DNA of 64,000 nucleotides from positions 1-64,000 of the forward strand of contig NZ_CP137158.1 of the NCBI RefSeq assembly GCF_040581405.1. Direction: 5' to 3'. This document shows, piece by piece, positions 52,403 to 60,485 of this stretch (the first letter of the stretch is position 1; each line of letters begins with the position of its first letter). The stretch is from Komagataeibacter sucrofermentans DSM 15973. Its GTDB lineage: Bacteria; Pseudomonadota; Alphaproteobacteria; Acetobacterales; Acetobacteraceae. The translations under genes were made by a program, and so were the position numbers. The notes below the pieces were generated by a model. That model saw only the letters and a program-made list of their open reading frames with translations, was not told the DNA's origin and did no database searches.

Positions 52403-53403
52403 TGCGAGACCGAGGTGAGAAATGTGGCGACATCCGTGGGAACGCCGTCGAGCCGGCCGGTCCCGCCATTGCGGTGCATCCAGACGAACGTTGGTGTCCC
52501 TGTGAGCCCTATCTGCCGTGCAATCCGGGTATTACGGGCAAGCTTCTCCCCACTATCCGGTTCAGGTGCAGCCAATCCCGGGTTTAGACGACCGTTGACC
52601 CACGCTTGTGCCATCTCGTTTGCCGGGAGCGATAGCATGGTTCTCGCATTGACGGTACTGGCGCCGTTATCCTCGTAATCAAGCAATGACAGCGGGACTA
52701 TTTTCAGGCGAACTTTCCCTGCATCGATTGCGGGCTGAAGGATATGCATCGCCTTCATCGAGTAAATGCATTGCGGGTCTATGAACATGATGACTTCCGG
52801 GGCGGAAGGTATCCCTATAAGGCCTCCCGAGAGCCCCTGGAACTCGGACTGTTCGTTAGCGTCGGATGAAGCGCCAGAGATACTGATTTCTGGGACGGCT
52901 CCAGGAATGCCCCTGATCTGGTCTTTCGTGATGTCCTGTCCGGTGGCGCCCCACATCCGGGCCGCGACTGCTGCCTTGCCATCCGGGGTCGCATAGACGA
53001 CCTGAAAACGATTATCTGCCCGAACAAACATTCCCCTGATGCCATCGACCGGTGCGAGATCGTGGGCGCGCGACCCGGCCAGTGAACGTAGGGTGTCGTA
53101 GGGTACCGGAATCATCGTGCCGCTAAGCACGATTGCATGGCTTTCCGGAGCGAAAAAGACGAGGAGTTCGTTCCGGGTATGGGCGATGCCAGCTTCGAAC
53201 CCGTGGAGATCGGGTAGTTTTTCGATGTTGGCCCCTGCGATCCCAAGGTGGGCGACTGCATCGGTCCTACCTTTATCATCATGTTCCAGGGTCGGCCCTA
53301 TGGTGTCGCTCCTGGACTCAATCGGAGTAGACACAGAGCATTGCTGTCCTCGCGCTGGCGCGTGCATGAGCAGGAGAAATGGCAACACGTAGAAACAGCG
53401 CAT
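52399..53403 (-). CDS. DsbC/TrbB-like periplasmic thioredoxin-fold protein (334 aa)
   Basis: A signal peptide (MRCFYVLPFLLLMHAPARG) precedes a DsbC/DsbG-type fold. The redox-site position reads DPQCIYSMKAM: C212 is present but the second cysteine is replaced by S215. The cis-proline loop TGTPTFVW and the helix DAGKVRLKIVPLSLLDYEDNG are typical. R64 carries a related protein (TrbB) in its transfer region. It may act as an isomerase or chaperone on Cys-rich transfer proteins. A one-cysteine site cannot work as an oxidase. Confidence 0.78.
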   Translation of the reverse strand: MRCFYVLPFLLLMHAPARGQQCSVSTPIESRSDTIGPTLEHDDKGRTDAVAHLGIAGANIEKLPDLHGFEAGIAHTRNELLVFFAPESHAIVLSGTMIPVPYDTLRSLAGSRAHDLAPVDGIRGMFVRADNRFQVVYATPDGKAAVAARMWGATGQDITKDQIRGIPGAVPEISISGASSDANEQSEFQGLSGGLIGIPSAPEVIMFIDPQCIYSMKAMHILQPAIDAGKVRLKIVPLSLLDYEDNGASTVNARTMLSLPANEMAQAWVNGRLNPGLAAPEPDSGEKLARNTRIARQIGLTGTPTFVWMHRNGGTGRLDGVPTDVATFLTSVSQ

Positions 53404-53464
53404 GGCGGACTCCGGACAATACCTATGTCCTGTACGCCCTGATCATGCGACTGCGATTAAAAAA

Positions 53465-53854
53465 TCATCCCTTGTCGTTTCCCCTTTCTTGAGACAGGAG
53501 ATTTTCAAAAGGGGGGGGGATCGGGGAGAGAATAAACGTATCTTCTGCTTCGCTTCCTAACTCCTCGACCGACATCTCGCTTATCATTTTTACAAGAATA
53601 TCAACGCGGAGTTGCAAATAATGGGAATTCGGGTGGTCGTCTTTCAACTGACGGCCTTTTTCGTGGCAAAGCACCAGAATGGGGTGCAATGATCTTGCCT
53701 GCTCACGCCTGGCAGTTGATGTTTTCGCTGGAGAAGCAATGTATTCAATATTGCATCTCAGCGCTAAAATCGCCTGAACCAGCGTCAGACATAGCTGTCC
53801 GGATTGTTCGTCATCGATAAGCTCGAAACGCGAGCGAAGTTCATCAAACTTCAT
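53465..53854 (-). CDS. Unassigned cytosolic protein (129 aa)
   Basis: ATG 53854 gives MKFDELRSRFELIDDEQSGQLCLTLVQAILALRCNIEYIASPAKTSTARR. The protein is helical and acidic with no known motif. It is 60 bases upstream (3' side) of the DsbC-like gene start and on the same strand. AT-richer than the transfer genes; unrecognised. Confidence 0.5.
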   Translation of the reverse strand: MKFDELRSRFELIDDEQSGQLCLTLVQAILALRCNIEYIASPAKTSTARREQARSLHPILVLCHEKGRQLKDDHPNSHYLQLRVDILVKMISEMSVEELGSEAEDTFILSPIPPPFENLLSQERGNDKG

Positions 53855-53893
53855 ATCATCCTCACACGGATCAAGACGAACACACTGAAGCAA

Positions 53894-54380
53894 CGCAGTG
53901 CACGGTTGCCATGTTTCTTACGGAGCGCTGGAGCGGCATAACCCGATATACTTTGCCATTATTGACGATTTCCGTAGTGATTTAATCTGGTCACCTGGCT
54001 CCACGGAATCATGATCAGGCTGCTCAATCTACACGATTCCGTCTTGTTGTAACGTATATCTCATTATTGTTACCAAGTGTTTCGTCAATATTCTGCGGGC
54101 AACGCATGTTCGAAACATGCCCTGCACTTTCTGGCTGATCGAAGGGCAGTCACGCCTGAGTGGCGAGAAAAAGCGTCTTCTACGTCATCTTCGACCGGGT
54201 CATGGCTTGAGGCAACCACCAATGTGCTGGATGATTGACGTATCGGAAGACATCCGCATCGTATCATCCGACCCATAGATCGTAGGAAATGATCCATGCA
54301 TGCTCCACGCGGAGTTGCAAAAGGCTGAAAGAAGTTCAGAATATCTGTACTTGGATAATAGATCATGTTAGCATCATGCG
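53894..54380. other. Intergenic stretch without a recognisable gene
   Basis: About 490 AT-rich bases lie between divergent genes. One open frame on the minus strand (54085-54441) overlaps the WGR gene start and has no motif or ribosome site. I see no RNA gene or repeat here. Confidence 0.4.
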
Positions 54381-54695
54381 ATGCGCAGGACCAATATGAC
54401 ATCCAGAAGATCAAGGAGCGCCGTTCCCCCAGGGAAAACAATACAACTTGGACTGTTCCCGCTATCGGTCCAGTTGCGCCGTATTCAACCCAGTTTCAAT
54501 GAGTGGCGGTATTACGGACTGTCAGTTCAGCCCGACCTGTTCGGTGGTGCTGCACTTGTTCGTAACTGGGGCAGGATCGGGACAGCTGGCACCCAGCGCG
54601 TGGATCTCTATCCCGACGAAGGCGCTGCGGTGAATGCTCTGACCGCGATGATCCGTTATCGCCTGAAACGCGGCTATATCGTTACACAGTCATGA
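54381..54695 (+). CDS. WGR-domain protein (104 aa)
   Basis: The WGR fold spans residues about 25-95: NEWRYYGLSVQPDLFGGAALVRNWGRIGTAGTQRVDLYPDEGAAVNALTAMIRYRLKRGY, with the WGRIG motif that names the family. Stand-alone WGR proteins are frequent on alphaproteobacterial plasmids and are thought to bind nucleic acid. It stands alone here. Confidence 0.88.
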   Translation: MRRTNMTSRRSRSAVPPGKTIQLGLFPLSVQLRRIQPSFNEWRYYGLSVQPDLFGGAALVRNWGRIGTAGTQRVDLYPDEGAAVNALTAMIRYRLKRGYIVTQS

Positions 54696-55079
54696 CTGGC
54701 AGCATTATCTGCAGGATAACCCGGGGTGATCATCAGACAGGTGATAGAGATAAATACTGTATCCGCTCACCACGTCATGGAAAATTCGTGTGTGGATATA
54801 TTCCGACTAAAAAAACTTATCATCGACATTGAGGTGAGCCGTAGTTTTCGTGAAAGGCCCGCTGCATAAGCCGGTTTACGCCGTCTGATAGCGTAATCAG
54901 GGGCAGGCTCCGCCGCATACAATTTGCGTAAAACTTGATGTTCATGGTGCAATGTGATCGATGTAGGCAACGTACCGCAATATATAATTCAGCTTTCGAT
55001 ACGCCATATTTTGCCGATTGCATAAAGACTTACACTCCGGCAATGTTATTCGGCAAAAATATAGCGGAGAGGCTTTATC
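54696..55079. other. Intergenic stretch upstream of mucR copy 3
   Basis: About 380 AT-rich bases precede the third MucR gene. No gene, repeat or RNA is recognisable; the last 60 bases probably contain the mucR promoter. Confidence 0.4.
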
Positions 55080-55748
55080 ATGGACCAATCAGACGACCTA
55101 ACCCCGGCAATTGTAATTGCCATGAGCGACATCGTGGCAGCGCATCTCGGCAATACCAATACCTCTCTGCCGACAGAACATGTCCCGGCGTTTATCCGCG
55201 ATGTCTACGCCGCTATCCGCGAAACAACACCGGCCACAGAGAAAAACAGCAGCATCCCTGCCCAGCAACCCGCAGTTCCAGTCGCGCAGTCGGTATTTCC
55301 TGACTACATCGTCTGTCTGGAAGATGGCAAAAAACTCAAAATGCTCAAGCGTCACCTGCAGACAAGGTACGGAATGACGCCAACGCAATACCGAGAGAAG
55401 TGGCAGCTTCCTATGGATTATCCCATGGTTGCTCCGGAGTATGCCAAAATGCGGGCGACTCTGGCGCGAGACGCGGGTCTCGGACGTAAGGTTTTGGTGC
55501 CCCAGACCGCTCCCGTGGACGAAGCAACCGCAGCACCTTCTGTCGATAGTGCGACGAAAGAAGTGTTGGTCGACACTGCAGAGGCTGTATTACCCCCCAA
55601 AAAAACGATTTCGAAGCGATCCAGGTCGTCGGCAACTGAAACCGGATCTTCCGCGGCATCGCCAAAGAAAACGCCGGGTTCCAAGACTTCAGCGAGACCG
55701 CGTGCGGTACGGAAGACCGGCACGAAAGCAAAAGGGGCCAAGGTCTGA
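55080..55748 (+). CDS. mucR: Ros/MucR-family transcriptional regulator (copy 3), with long basic tail
   Basis: The core FPDYIVCLEDGKKLKMLKRHLQTRYGMTPTQYREKWQLP, MDYPMVAPEYAKMRATLARDAGLGRK lies at residues about 78-140. The tail of about 80 residues is Lys/Ser/Thr-rich (KKTISKRSRSSATE, SKTSARPRAVRKTGTKAKGAK), much longer than in copy 1, and resembles histone-like tails. GGAGAGG about 15 bases before the ATG serves as ribosome site. This protein is only distantly similar to copy 1 outside the core. Confidence 0.9.
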   Translation: MDQSDDLTPAIVIAMSDIVAAHLGNTNTSLPTEHVPAFIRDVYAAIRETTPATEKNSSIPAQQPAVPVAQSVFPDYIVCLEDGKKLKMLKRHLQTRYGMTPTQYREKWQLPMDYPMVAPEYAKMRATLARDAGLGRKVLVPQTAPVDEATAAPSVDSATKEVLVDTAEAVLPPKKTISKRSRSSATETGSSAASPKKTPGSKTSARPRAVRKTGTKAKGAKV

Positions 55749-55820
55749 CTGATCAGCCCAGCCTATCCGGCTTTGTCATAAGGCAGCCAGGCATCACCCG
55801 AACGTCAGGATGATCAGATG

Positions 55821-55970
55821 ATGAATGTTCATGAGGAAGATGTTCGAGTTATCATTGCGCCAGTTCGCGCCACACTGCTCAAACTGGAAGATCTCGTCGC
55901 TGGGATTACCGATCTGAACGGGCATGATGAAATTGACTTTGGACAGTCTGTAGGTGACGAAAGCTGGTGA
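55821..55970 (+). pseudogene. mazE: mazE antitoxin remnant (C-terminal half)
   Basis: The 49-codon frame ends LLKLEDLVAGITDLNGHDEIDFGQSVGDESW, the C-terminal toxin-binding end of MazE. The N-terminal SpoVT-AbrB DNA-binding half is absent. It ends with TGA overlapping the mazF start (GTGA), so the operon structure is preserved. Confidence 0.75.
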
Positions 55971-56372
55971 ACACCAAATCGCAGGTCACGTGGGTTCCGG
56001 ACTGCGGCGACATTGTCTGGTTGGAATTTGATCCCTCAGCCGGGGCGGAAACGGGCTGTGCATCGGCCTGCGGTGCTTCTCAGCCCTGCAAGTTATAATG
56101 CCAAAGCGGGGATGACGCTTTGCTGCCCCATGACCACTAAAATCAAAGGCTATCCGTTTGAAGTAGCCGTAGTAGTAAAACCCGCCAGTGTGGTCCTCTC
56201 TGATCAGGTGAGAAGTCTGGACTGGCGGATGCGGAACGCGAAGCTCAAAGGAAAGGTCTCGGCAAAGGAAATTGAGGCAGTTCGTCAGCATGCCAGATTA
56301 CTGGCTGGCCGAGGAAAACAGGGAAGCCCGAACATTTCAATGTATTCAAACATGTCCTGCCGGACTTCTTAA
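55967..56372 (+). pseudogene. mazF: mazF toxin, frameshifted
   Basis: GTG 55967 opens VPDCGDIVWLEFDPSAGAE, then a frameshift near 56050. The next frame continues HRPAVLLSPASYNAKAGMTLCCPMTTKIKGYPFEVAVV, VVLSDQVRSLDWRMRNAKLKGKVSAKEIEAVRQHARLLAG. Both parts match the MazF endoribonuclease. The C-terminus runs on past the usual end to 56372. Without a sequencing error this is inactive. Confidence 0.8.
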
Positions 56373-56879
56373 TATGTGTTGTAGGTTCGACGCTGCATGC
56401 GCTTGTCTGATGAGCGATCAACCACGTTCTACGCCGACATACAGGGCAACGTTGGCCTCTGCGCCAGAAAACGGAAACATGAGATGTGCAGCACAGCCGA
56501 ACAGGGTCACGTTCGGTTGCGGCTGCCAGCACATTCCTGGCGGTAGGTTGCTATACGTTAGCAATGGCACCGGGCTGTGGTCGGGTTTTGTACTCTAATT
56601 GGGCAGGGGTGTGAAATCACCTGTTTCAGTCTGGGTGCGGGGTGAGTCTGGAGCCTTATCCTGACGCCGATGAGCGTTCAAAACGCCGGGTACCGGCTAG
56701 ACGAGCCATCAGCCCGCATATGAGTGCGGCTGCACAACGCGGGCCTATGTATGATACCGGTGATCGGGTTGAAAAAGGCAGAGCTGGGTACCGAGGGCAC
56801 GACAGCATCATGTCCGTCCGTAGCAAGGAACTTTAACAGATGCTCAAATCCGAGATACGAGCCTAGCCAGCTGTGGCAG
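56373..56879. other. Stretch without a recognisable gene
   Basis: About 500 bases between the mazF remnant and the decayed transposase. Open frames on both strands show no motif or ribosome site. It is probably decayed mobile DNA. Confidence 0.4.
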
Positions 56880-57420
56880 AGCAGCACAAGTGGGCAAGAC
56901 GCCACGCTTTCGGTGGGTGTTATTGACAGCCAGTCGGTTAAAACCGCTACAACAGCGGCCGCTGTGGTTATGACGCGAGCAAAAAAATCAAGGGTCGCGA
57001 GCGGCATATCTCGACCGGCACGCTGTGTCATGTCGTGGCAGCTGTCGTGCATCCCGCCGACATTCAGGATCATAACGGTGCGCCGCCGGCAGCAAGCAAA
57101 ATACGCTCATTGTTCGCTTGGCTGCGCCATCTGATTGGTGAGGGTGGATATGCTGGCGAGAAGTTGCGTGGTGTGCTGGTCGAACGTGGCCGACGGACGA
57201 TCGAGATCGTCAAGCGCAGCGATCGGGCTGAAGGCTTCATCATCATGCCGAAACGCTGGATCGTGGAGCGTCGCTTCGTATGACTCGGACGCTGCCGCCG
57301 TTTCACGAAACATGTCGAGGCACCAATCTCGTTATCCTGTGCACAGTTGATGATTGTCCATATCTGCAGGGTGCTGAGACAAATCAATCAAACCGCTTTC
57401 TAATTCAGGCTCTAACAGAG
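56880..57420 (+). pseudogene. Decayed IS5-family transposase
   Basis: Pieces in several frames match another IS5 group: GVIDSQSVKT (first Asp), KKIKGRERHISTGTLCHVVAAVVHPADIQDHNG, GEGGYAGEKLRG (second Asp position changed to E or G context) and RTIEIVKRSDRAEGF, PKRWIVERRFV. A terminal-repeat-like GGCTCTAACAGAGCC near 57408-57422 may be its right end. Multiple frame changes make it dead. Confidence 0.75.
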
Positions 57421-57465
57421 CCTTAAATTCACATATGAAATTATCGCTTACTCTAAATATAGAAA

Positions 57466-57480
57466 TGATAATCATTTTCA
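57466..57480. promoter_or_regulatory. Fur-box-like sequence upstream of the RND efflux operon
   Basis: TGATAAT-C-ATTTTCA matches the 15-base Fur consensus TGATAATNATTATCA at all but one defined position. It lies in AT-rich DNA about 120 bases before the first gene of the efflux operon, where a promoter is expected. A Fur-family protein (Fur, Mur or Zur) may control the operon; which metal is unknown. Confidence 0.6.
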
Positions 57481-57601
57481 TAATATAAATTTTCTTTTGT
57501 AGACCGGATGTTCAGGTTCACGTCAGGTTTCTCTGTTACCGTCAGAAAGTCGTCGTCGTGATGGCAGGAACTTTATGTACGCCGGGGAACAGACGCTTAT
57601 T

Positions 57602-58078
57602 ATGCAAAGGATAGTGCGGGATAGTCTGTATGCAGCCTGTATTTTCTTCCTAGGGGTGTCGGCCGCTTGGGCGGATGATGGGACAGAGGGCATATGTATG
57701 ACGGTCCGGCATGGTATACGTTTGCATGTAGATGGCATGTATGGGGGTTATCCCCATTCCGTACTGCGTGACGCCGTGCTGCAGGGCGTGGCGTGCCCCT
57801 CTGATGAAGCTGAACGGCATGTCTTCGGTCTCATTGCCGACCCGCCGCCACACCTGCGTATTTCCGTTACGAGGCCCATGGGGCAGGGGCAGCAGGGGGC
57901 GATTTCGGCCCGGCTGTTCTCGCAGGGGCATTTTGTCATCGGGGAACGCATGTCCCTTTCGCCCCTGGCGCGTTCGCAGTCCCCGTTTTCGGTCACGTCC
58001 GAGATCAATCTGCTGATGGCGCGACTGTGGAGCGATTTGGCCGAACGGATCAGCCATGGTGGTCGCGCCATTCCATGA
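57602..58078 (+). CDS. Small periplasmic protein at the head of the RND operon (158 aa)
   Basis: The signal peptide MQRIVRDSLYAACIFFLGVSAAWA is followed by about 135 residues with two Cys (GICMTVRHGI, GVACPSDEAER) and several His and Met. ATG 57602 is preferred; upstream ATG 57575 would add nine residues. I do not recognise the family. The position 11 bases before czcC suggests a periplasmic metal-related helper; this is inference. Confidence 0.65.
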   Translation: MQRIVRDSLYAACIFFLGVSAAWADDGTEGICMTVRHGIRLHVDGMYGGYPHSVLRDAVLQGVACPSDEAERHVFGLIADPPPHLRISVTRPMGQGQQGAISARLFSQGHFVIGERMSLSPLARSQSPFSVTSEINLLMARLWSDLAERISHGGRAIP

Positions 58079-58089
58079 TGGCCTGAAGC

Positions 58090-59337
58090 ATGAACCGCGC
58101 CATCCCCCCCATCGTGTCGATCGCCATGGCCTGTGCCCTGCCATGGATGGCCCTGGCCCAGGACGCCCGCCCTGGCCCATCCTTCCATGAAGCCGTCGGC
58201 ATGGCCTGGGCGATCGATCCCGTCCGCACCGAACTTCAGGTCGGCCATCATTCCGCCCGCGCCCGCGCCAGCGCTGCCGGGTCATGGTTTGCCGGCGGCC
58301 CGACCCTGTCGGGTGAATACATGGATGACCACATGCTGGGCAGTAACGAAGGCTATACAACCTATCAGGGCGGCGTGTCGGTGCCGCTATGGCTGCCGGG
58401 GCAGGGCAGCGCCACGAAACAGGTCGCCAGCGCGGAAGCCGCGTCGATTGATGAACAGCTCAATGTCGAACACATGGCACTGTCCATCCGGGTGCTTGAT
58501 GCAGGCGCCGCCGCCCTGATCGCCCGCAGCCGGGTGGATGTGGCCCGCACCCTGTATGATGCGACCGCGCGCATGGCCGCCAGCGCCACGCGCGCGGTGC
58601 AGGGGGGCGAACTGGCCGCGACCGACGGGCAGGTGGCGCAGGCGGCGATGGAGAACGCGCGCGATGAACTGGCCCTGGCACAGGAGGAAGCGCAGAACGC
58701 GACTACGGCCCTGGAGGTGCTGCTGGGGCGCCCGGTTGTGCCTGACCTGAGCCGTTATGGTGGCGGCGACGTGACGCAGGCCCGTTTTGTCAGCCCGCGC
58801 GACATGGAAGACAACGATCCCCGCATAAAGGTCGCGCACCGCAATGTGGAAGCCGCCGAAGCGAACATGAAACTGGCGCGCCGTTCGTTCATGCCCAACC
58901 CGGAAATCGGCGTGGACGCCATTCATGAAAAGCAGTACGGCAGCCCGTGGGATGATCGTGTGGGCGTGAATTTCAGCATCCCCCTGCCCAGCGAGGTCCG
59001 TAACACGCCCATCATGTCCGAAGCCCGCAACCGCCTGGCCACGGCCACCAGCCAGGAAACGCAGGCGCGGCGCATGGTGCATCTGGAAATGATGCGCGTG
59101 CGTGAACGCCTGATCGCGGCCACCACGGCACGACAGGCTACCCGCAGTGCCGCAGAGAATATGGAAAAGCGGGCCCAGGCGCAGGAACGGGCCTGGCGGG
59201 TAGGCGAAGCCGGTGTGGATACGGCGCTTGCCGCCCGGCAGGCGGCCGCCAATACCCGACTGGCCAGTGCCCGGGCTGAGGTGGAATGGCATGTCGCTAG
59301 CATCCGCATGCTGATTGCAACAGGTGTTGTGCCATGA
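58090..59337 (+). CDS. czcC: Heavy-metal RND efflux outer-membrane factor CzcC-like
   Basis: The signal peptide MNRAIPPIVSIAMACALPWMALAQ precedes two TolC-type halves: SFHEAVGMAWAIDPVRTELQV, GGVSVPLWLPGQG, TRAVQGGELAATDGQVAQAAMENARDELALAQEEAQNATTALEVLLG and RVGVNFSIPLPSEVRN. With 415 residues it is a normal CzcC/CusC-type outer-membrane channel. ATGA overlap with czcB. Confidence 0.9.
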   Translation: MNRAIPPIVSIAMACALPWMALAQDARPGPSFHEAVGMAWAIDPVRTELQVGHHSARARASAAGSWFAGGPTLSGEYMDDHMLGSNEGYTTYQGGVSVPLWLPGQGSATKQVASAEAASIDEQLNVEHMALSIRVLDAGAAALIARSRVDVARTLYDATARMAASATRAVQGGELAATDGQVAQAAMENARDELALAQEEAQNATTALEVLLGRPVVPDLSRYGGGDVTQARFVSPRDMEDNDPRIKVAHRNVEAAEANMKLARRSFMPNPEIGVDAIHEKQYGSPWDDRVGVNFSIPLPSEVRNTPIMSEARNRLATATSQETQARRMVHLEMMRVRERLIAATTARQATRSAAENMEKRAQAQERAWRVGEAGVDTALAARQAAANTRLASARAEVEWHVASIRMLIATGVVP

Positions 59338-60485
59338 AGCGGATTGCCTCCATCCTGTTTCTTCTCGGCCTGCCCGCCCTGCCTGCCCATGCAGGGGAGG
59401 GGGCGCTGCCCCCGATCGTGAAGCTGGACGGGGCGGCGGTTGCCAATGAAGGGGTAACCATCGTCACGGCCACGCCGGGTCGCGTGGCACCCATGCTGCC
59501 GGTCATGAGCCGGGTCATGCCCGATACGACGCGGGTCGTGCATATCCATCCCGCCGGCAGTGGCAAGGTGCTGGCAGTACTGGTACAGCCCGGAGCATCC
59601 GTGCAGCGGGGGCAGGCGCTGGTGCGCTATCAGGATCATTCCCTGCATGTTGCGCGCCTGCAGGCGGTTCAGATGCGTGCAGCGCTTGCTGCCGCCATTG
59701 CGGCCCGGACCGATGCGGCAGGCGCGGTGCAGCGGGCTAGGGCACTGGCTGGCGAGAGCATATCATTGGCCGAACTGCGCCGCAGGCAGGACGTGCTGGC
59801 ACAGGCGGATGCCACCATGCGTGCACGCCAGGCGGATGTGGACACGTTGGGCCACCGTTTTGCCGAGGAGTTCAATTCATCATCGGAGCAGGACAGTCAG
59901 GGCGCGGAAGACGAAACCTCGACCCTGATCTCCCCTGTCAACGGCATGGTGCAGGTGATCGGTACGTCAGTGGCGGGTGATGTGGACCCGAGCATGGATG
60001 TGGCCACCGTCGCGGATCTGTCCAGCATATGGCTTGTCTCCGACATCCCGCCGGACCAGGCGGCGCGGATCGCACCAGGCGGCCAGCAGGTAACGCGGAC
60101 GGCAGACGGCCCGTTTACATCCCGTATCGATACGGTGGACGGGATGGCCAGTTCCCTGACCGGGCTGGTCCGGGTCATAAGCCGTGTGTCAAACCCCACT
60201 GGCGCGCTGGTGCCCGGTATGGTGCTGGATTCCGCACTGGCTCAGCGTGACAGCGTGGCGGGTCTTGTCGTGCCGTCCGAAGCCATCCAGCAGATTGACG
60301 GGCGCAGCGTCGTGTTCGTGCGGGTGAACGCGACGGACTACCGGCCGGTCGTGGTCGATGTGGCACTGGATGACGGGCGGCAGGCAGTGCTGCGTTCCGG
60401 CCTGACAGAGGGCGAGCCGGTGGTGGGTCATGGTAGTTTTGCCCTGCGTTCCGTCATCGGTCTGGCCGGAATGGATGCAGACTGA
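59334..60485 (+). CDS. czcB: Heavy-metal RND efflux membrane-fusion protein CzcB-like
   Basis: A signal peptide (MKRIASILFLLGLPALPAHA) is followed by a lipoyl-type domain (GSGKVLAVLVQPGASVQRGQALVRYQ), a coiled-coil hairpin (RDVLAQADATMRARQADVDTLGH-like) and a beta-barrel (VAGDVDPSMDVATVADLSSIWLVSDI, GALVPGMVLDSALAQRDSVAGLVVPSEAI). It joins CzcA to CzcC across the periplasm. The start overlaps the czcC stop; the stop overlaps the czcA start (TGATG). Confidence 0.92.
   Translation: MKRIASILFLLGLPALPAHAGEGALPPIVKLDGAAVANEGVTIVTATPGRVAPMLPVMSRVMPDTTRVVHIHPAGSGKVLAVLVQPGASVQRGQALVRYQDHSLHVARLQAVQMRAALAAAIAARTDAAGAVQRARALAGESISLAELRRRQDVLAQADATMRARQADVDTLGHRFAEEFNSSSEQDSQGAEDETSTLISPVNGMVQVIGTSVAGDVDPSMDVATVADLSSIWLVSDIPPDQAARIAPGGQQVTRTADGPFTSRIDTVDGMASSLTGLVRVISRVSNPTGALVPGMVLDSALAQRDSVAGLVVPSEAIQQIDGRSVVFVRVNATDYRPVVVDVALDDGRQAVLRSGLTEGEPVVGHGSFALRSVIGLAGMDAD

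Noticed and set aside
54085-54441. Minus-strand frame of 118 codons overlapping the WGR gene
   Set aside because: No motif and overlap with a recognised domain gene; composition looks non-coding.
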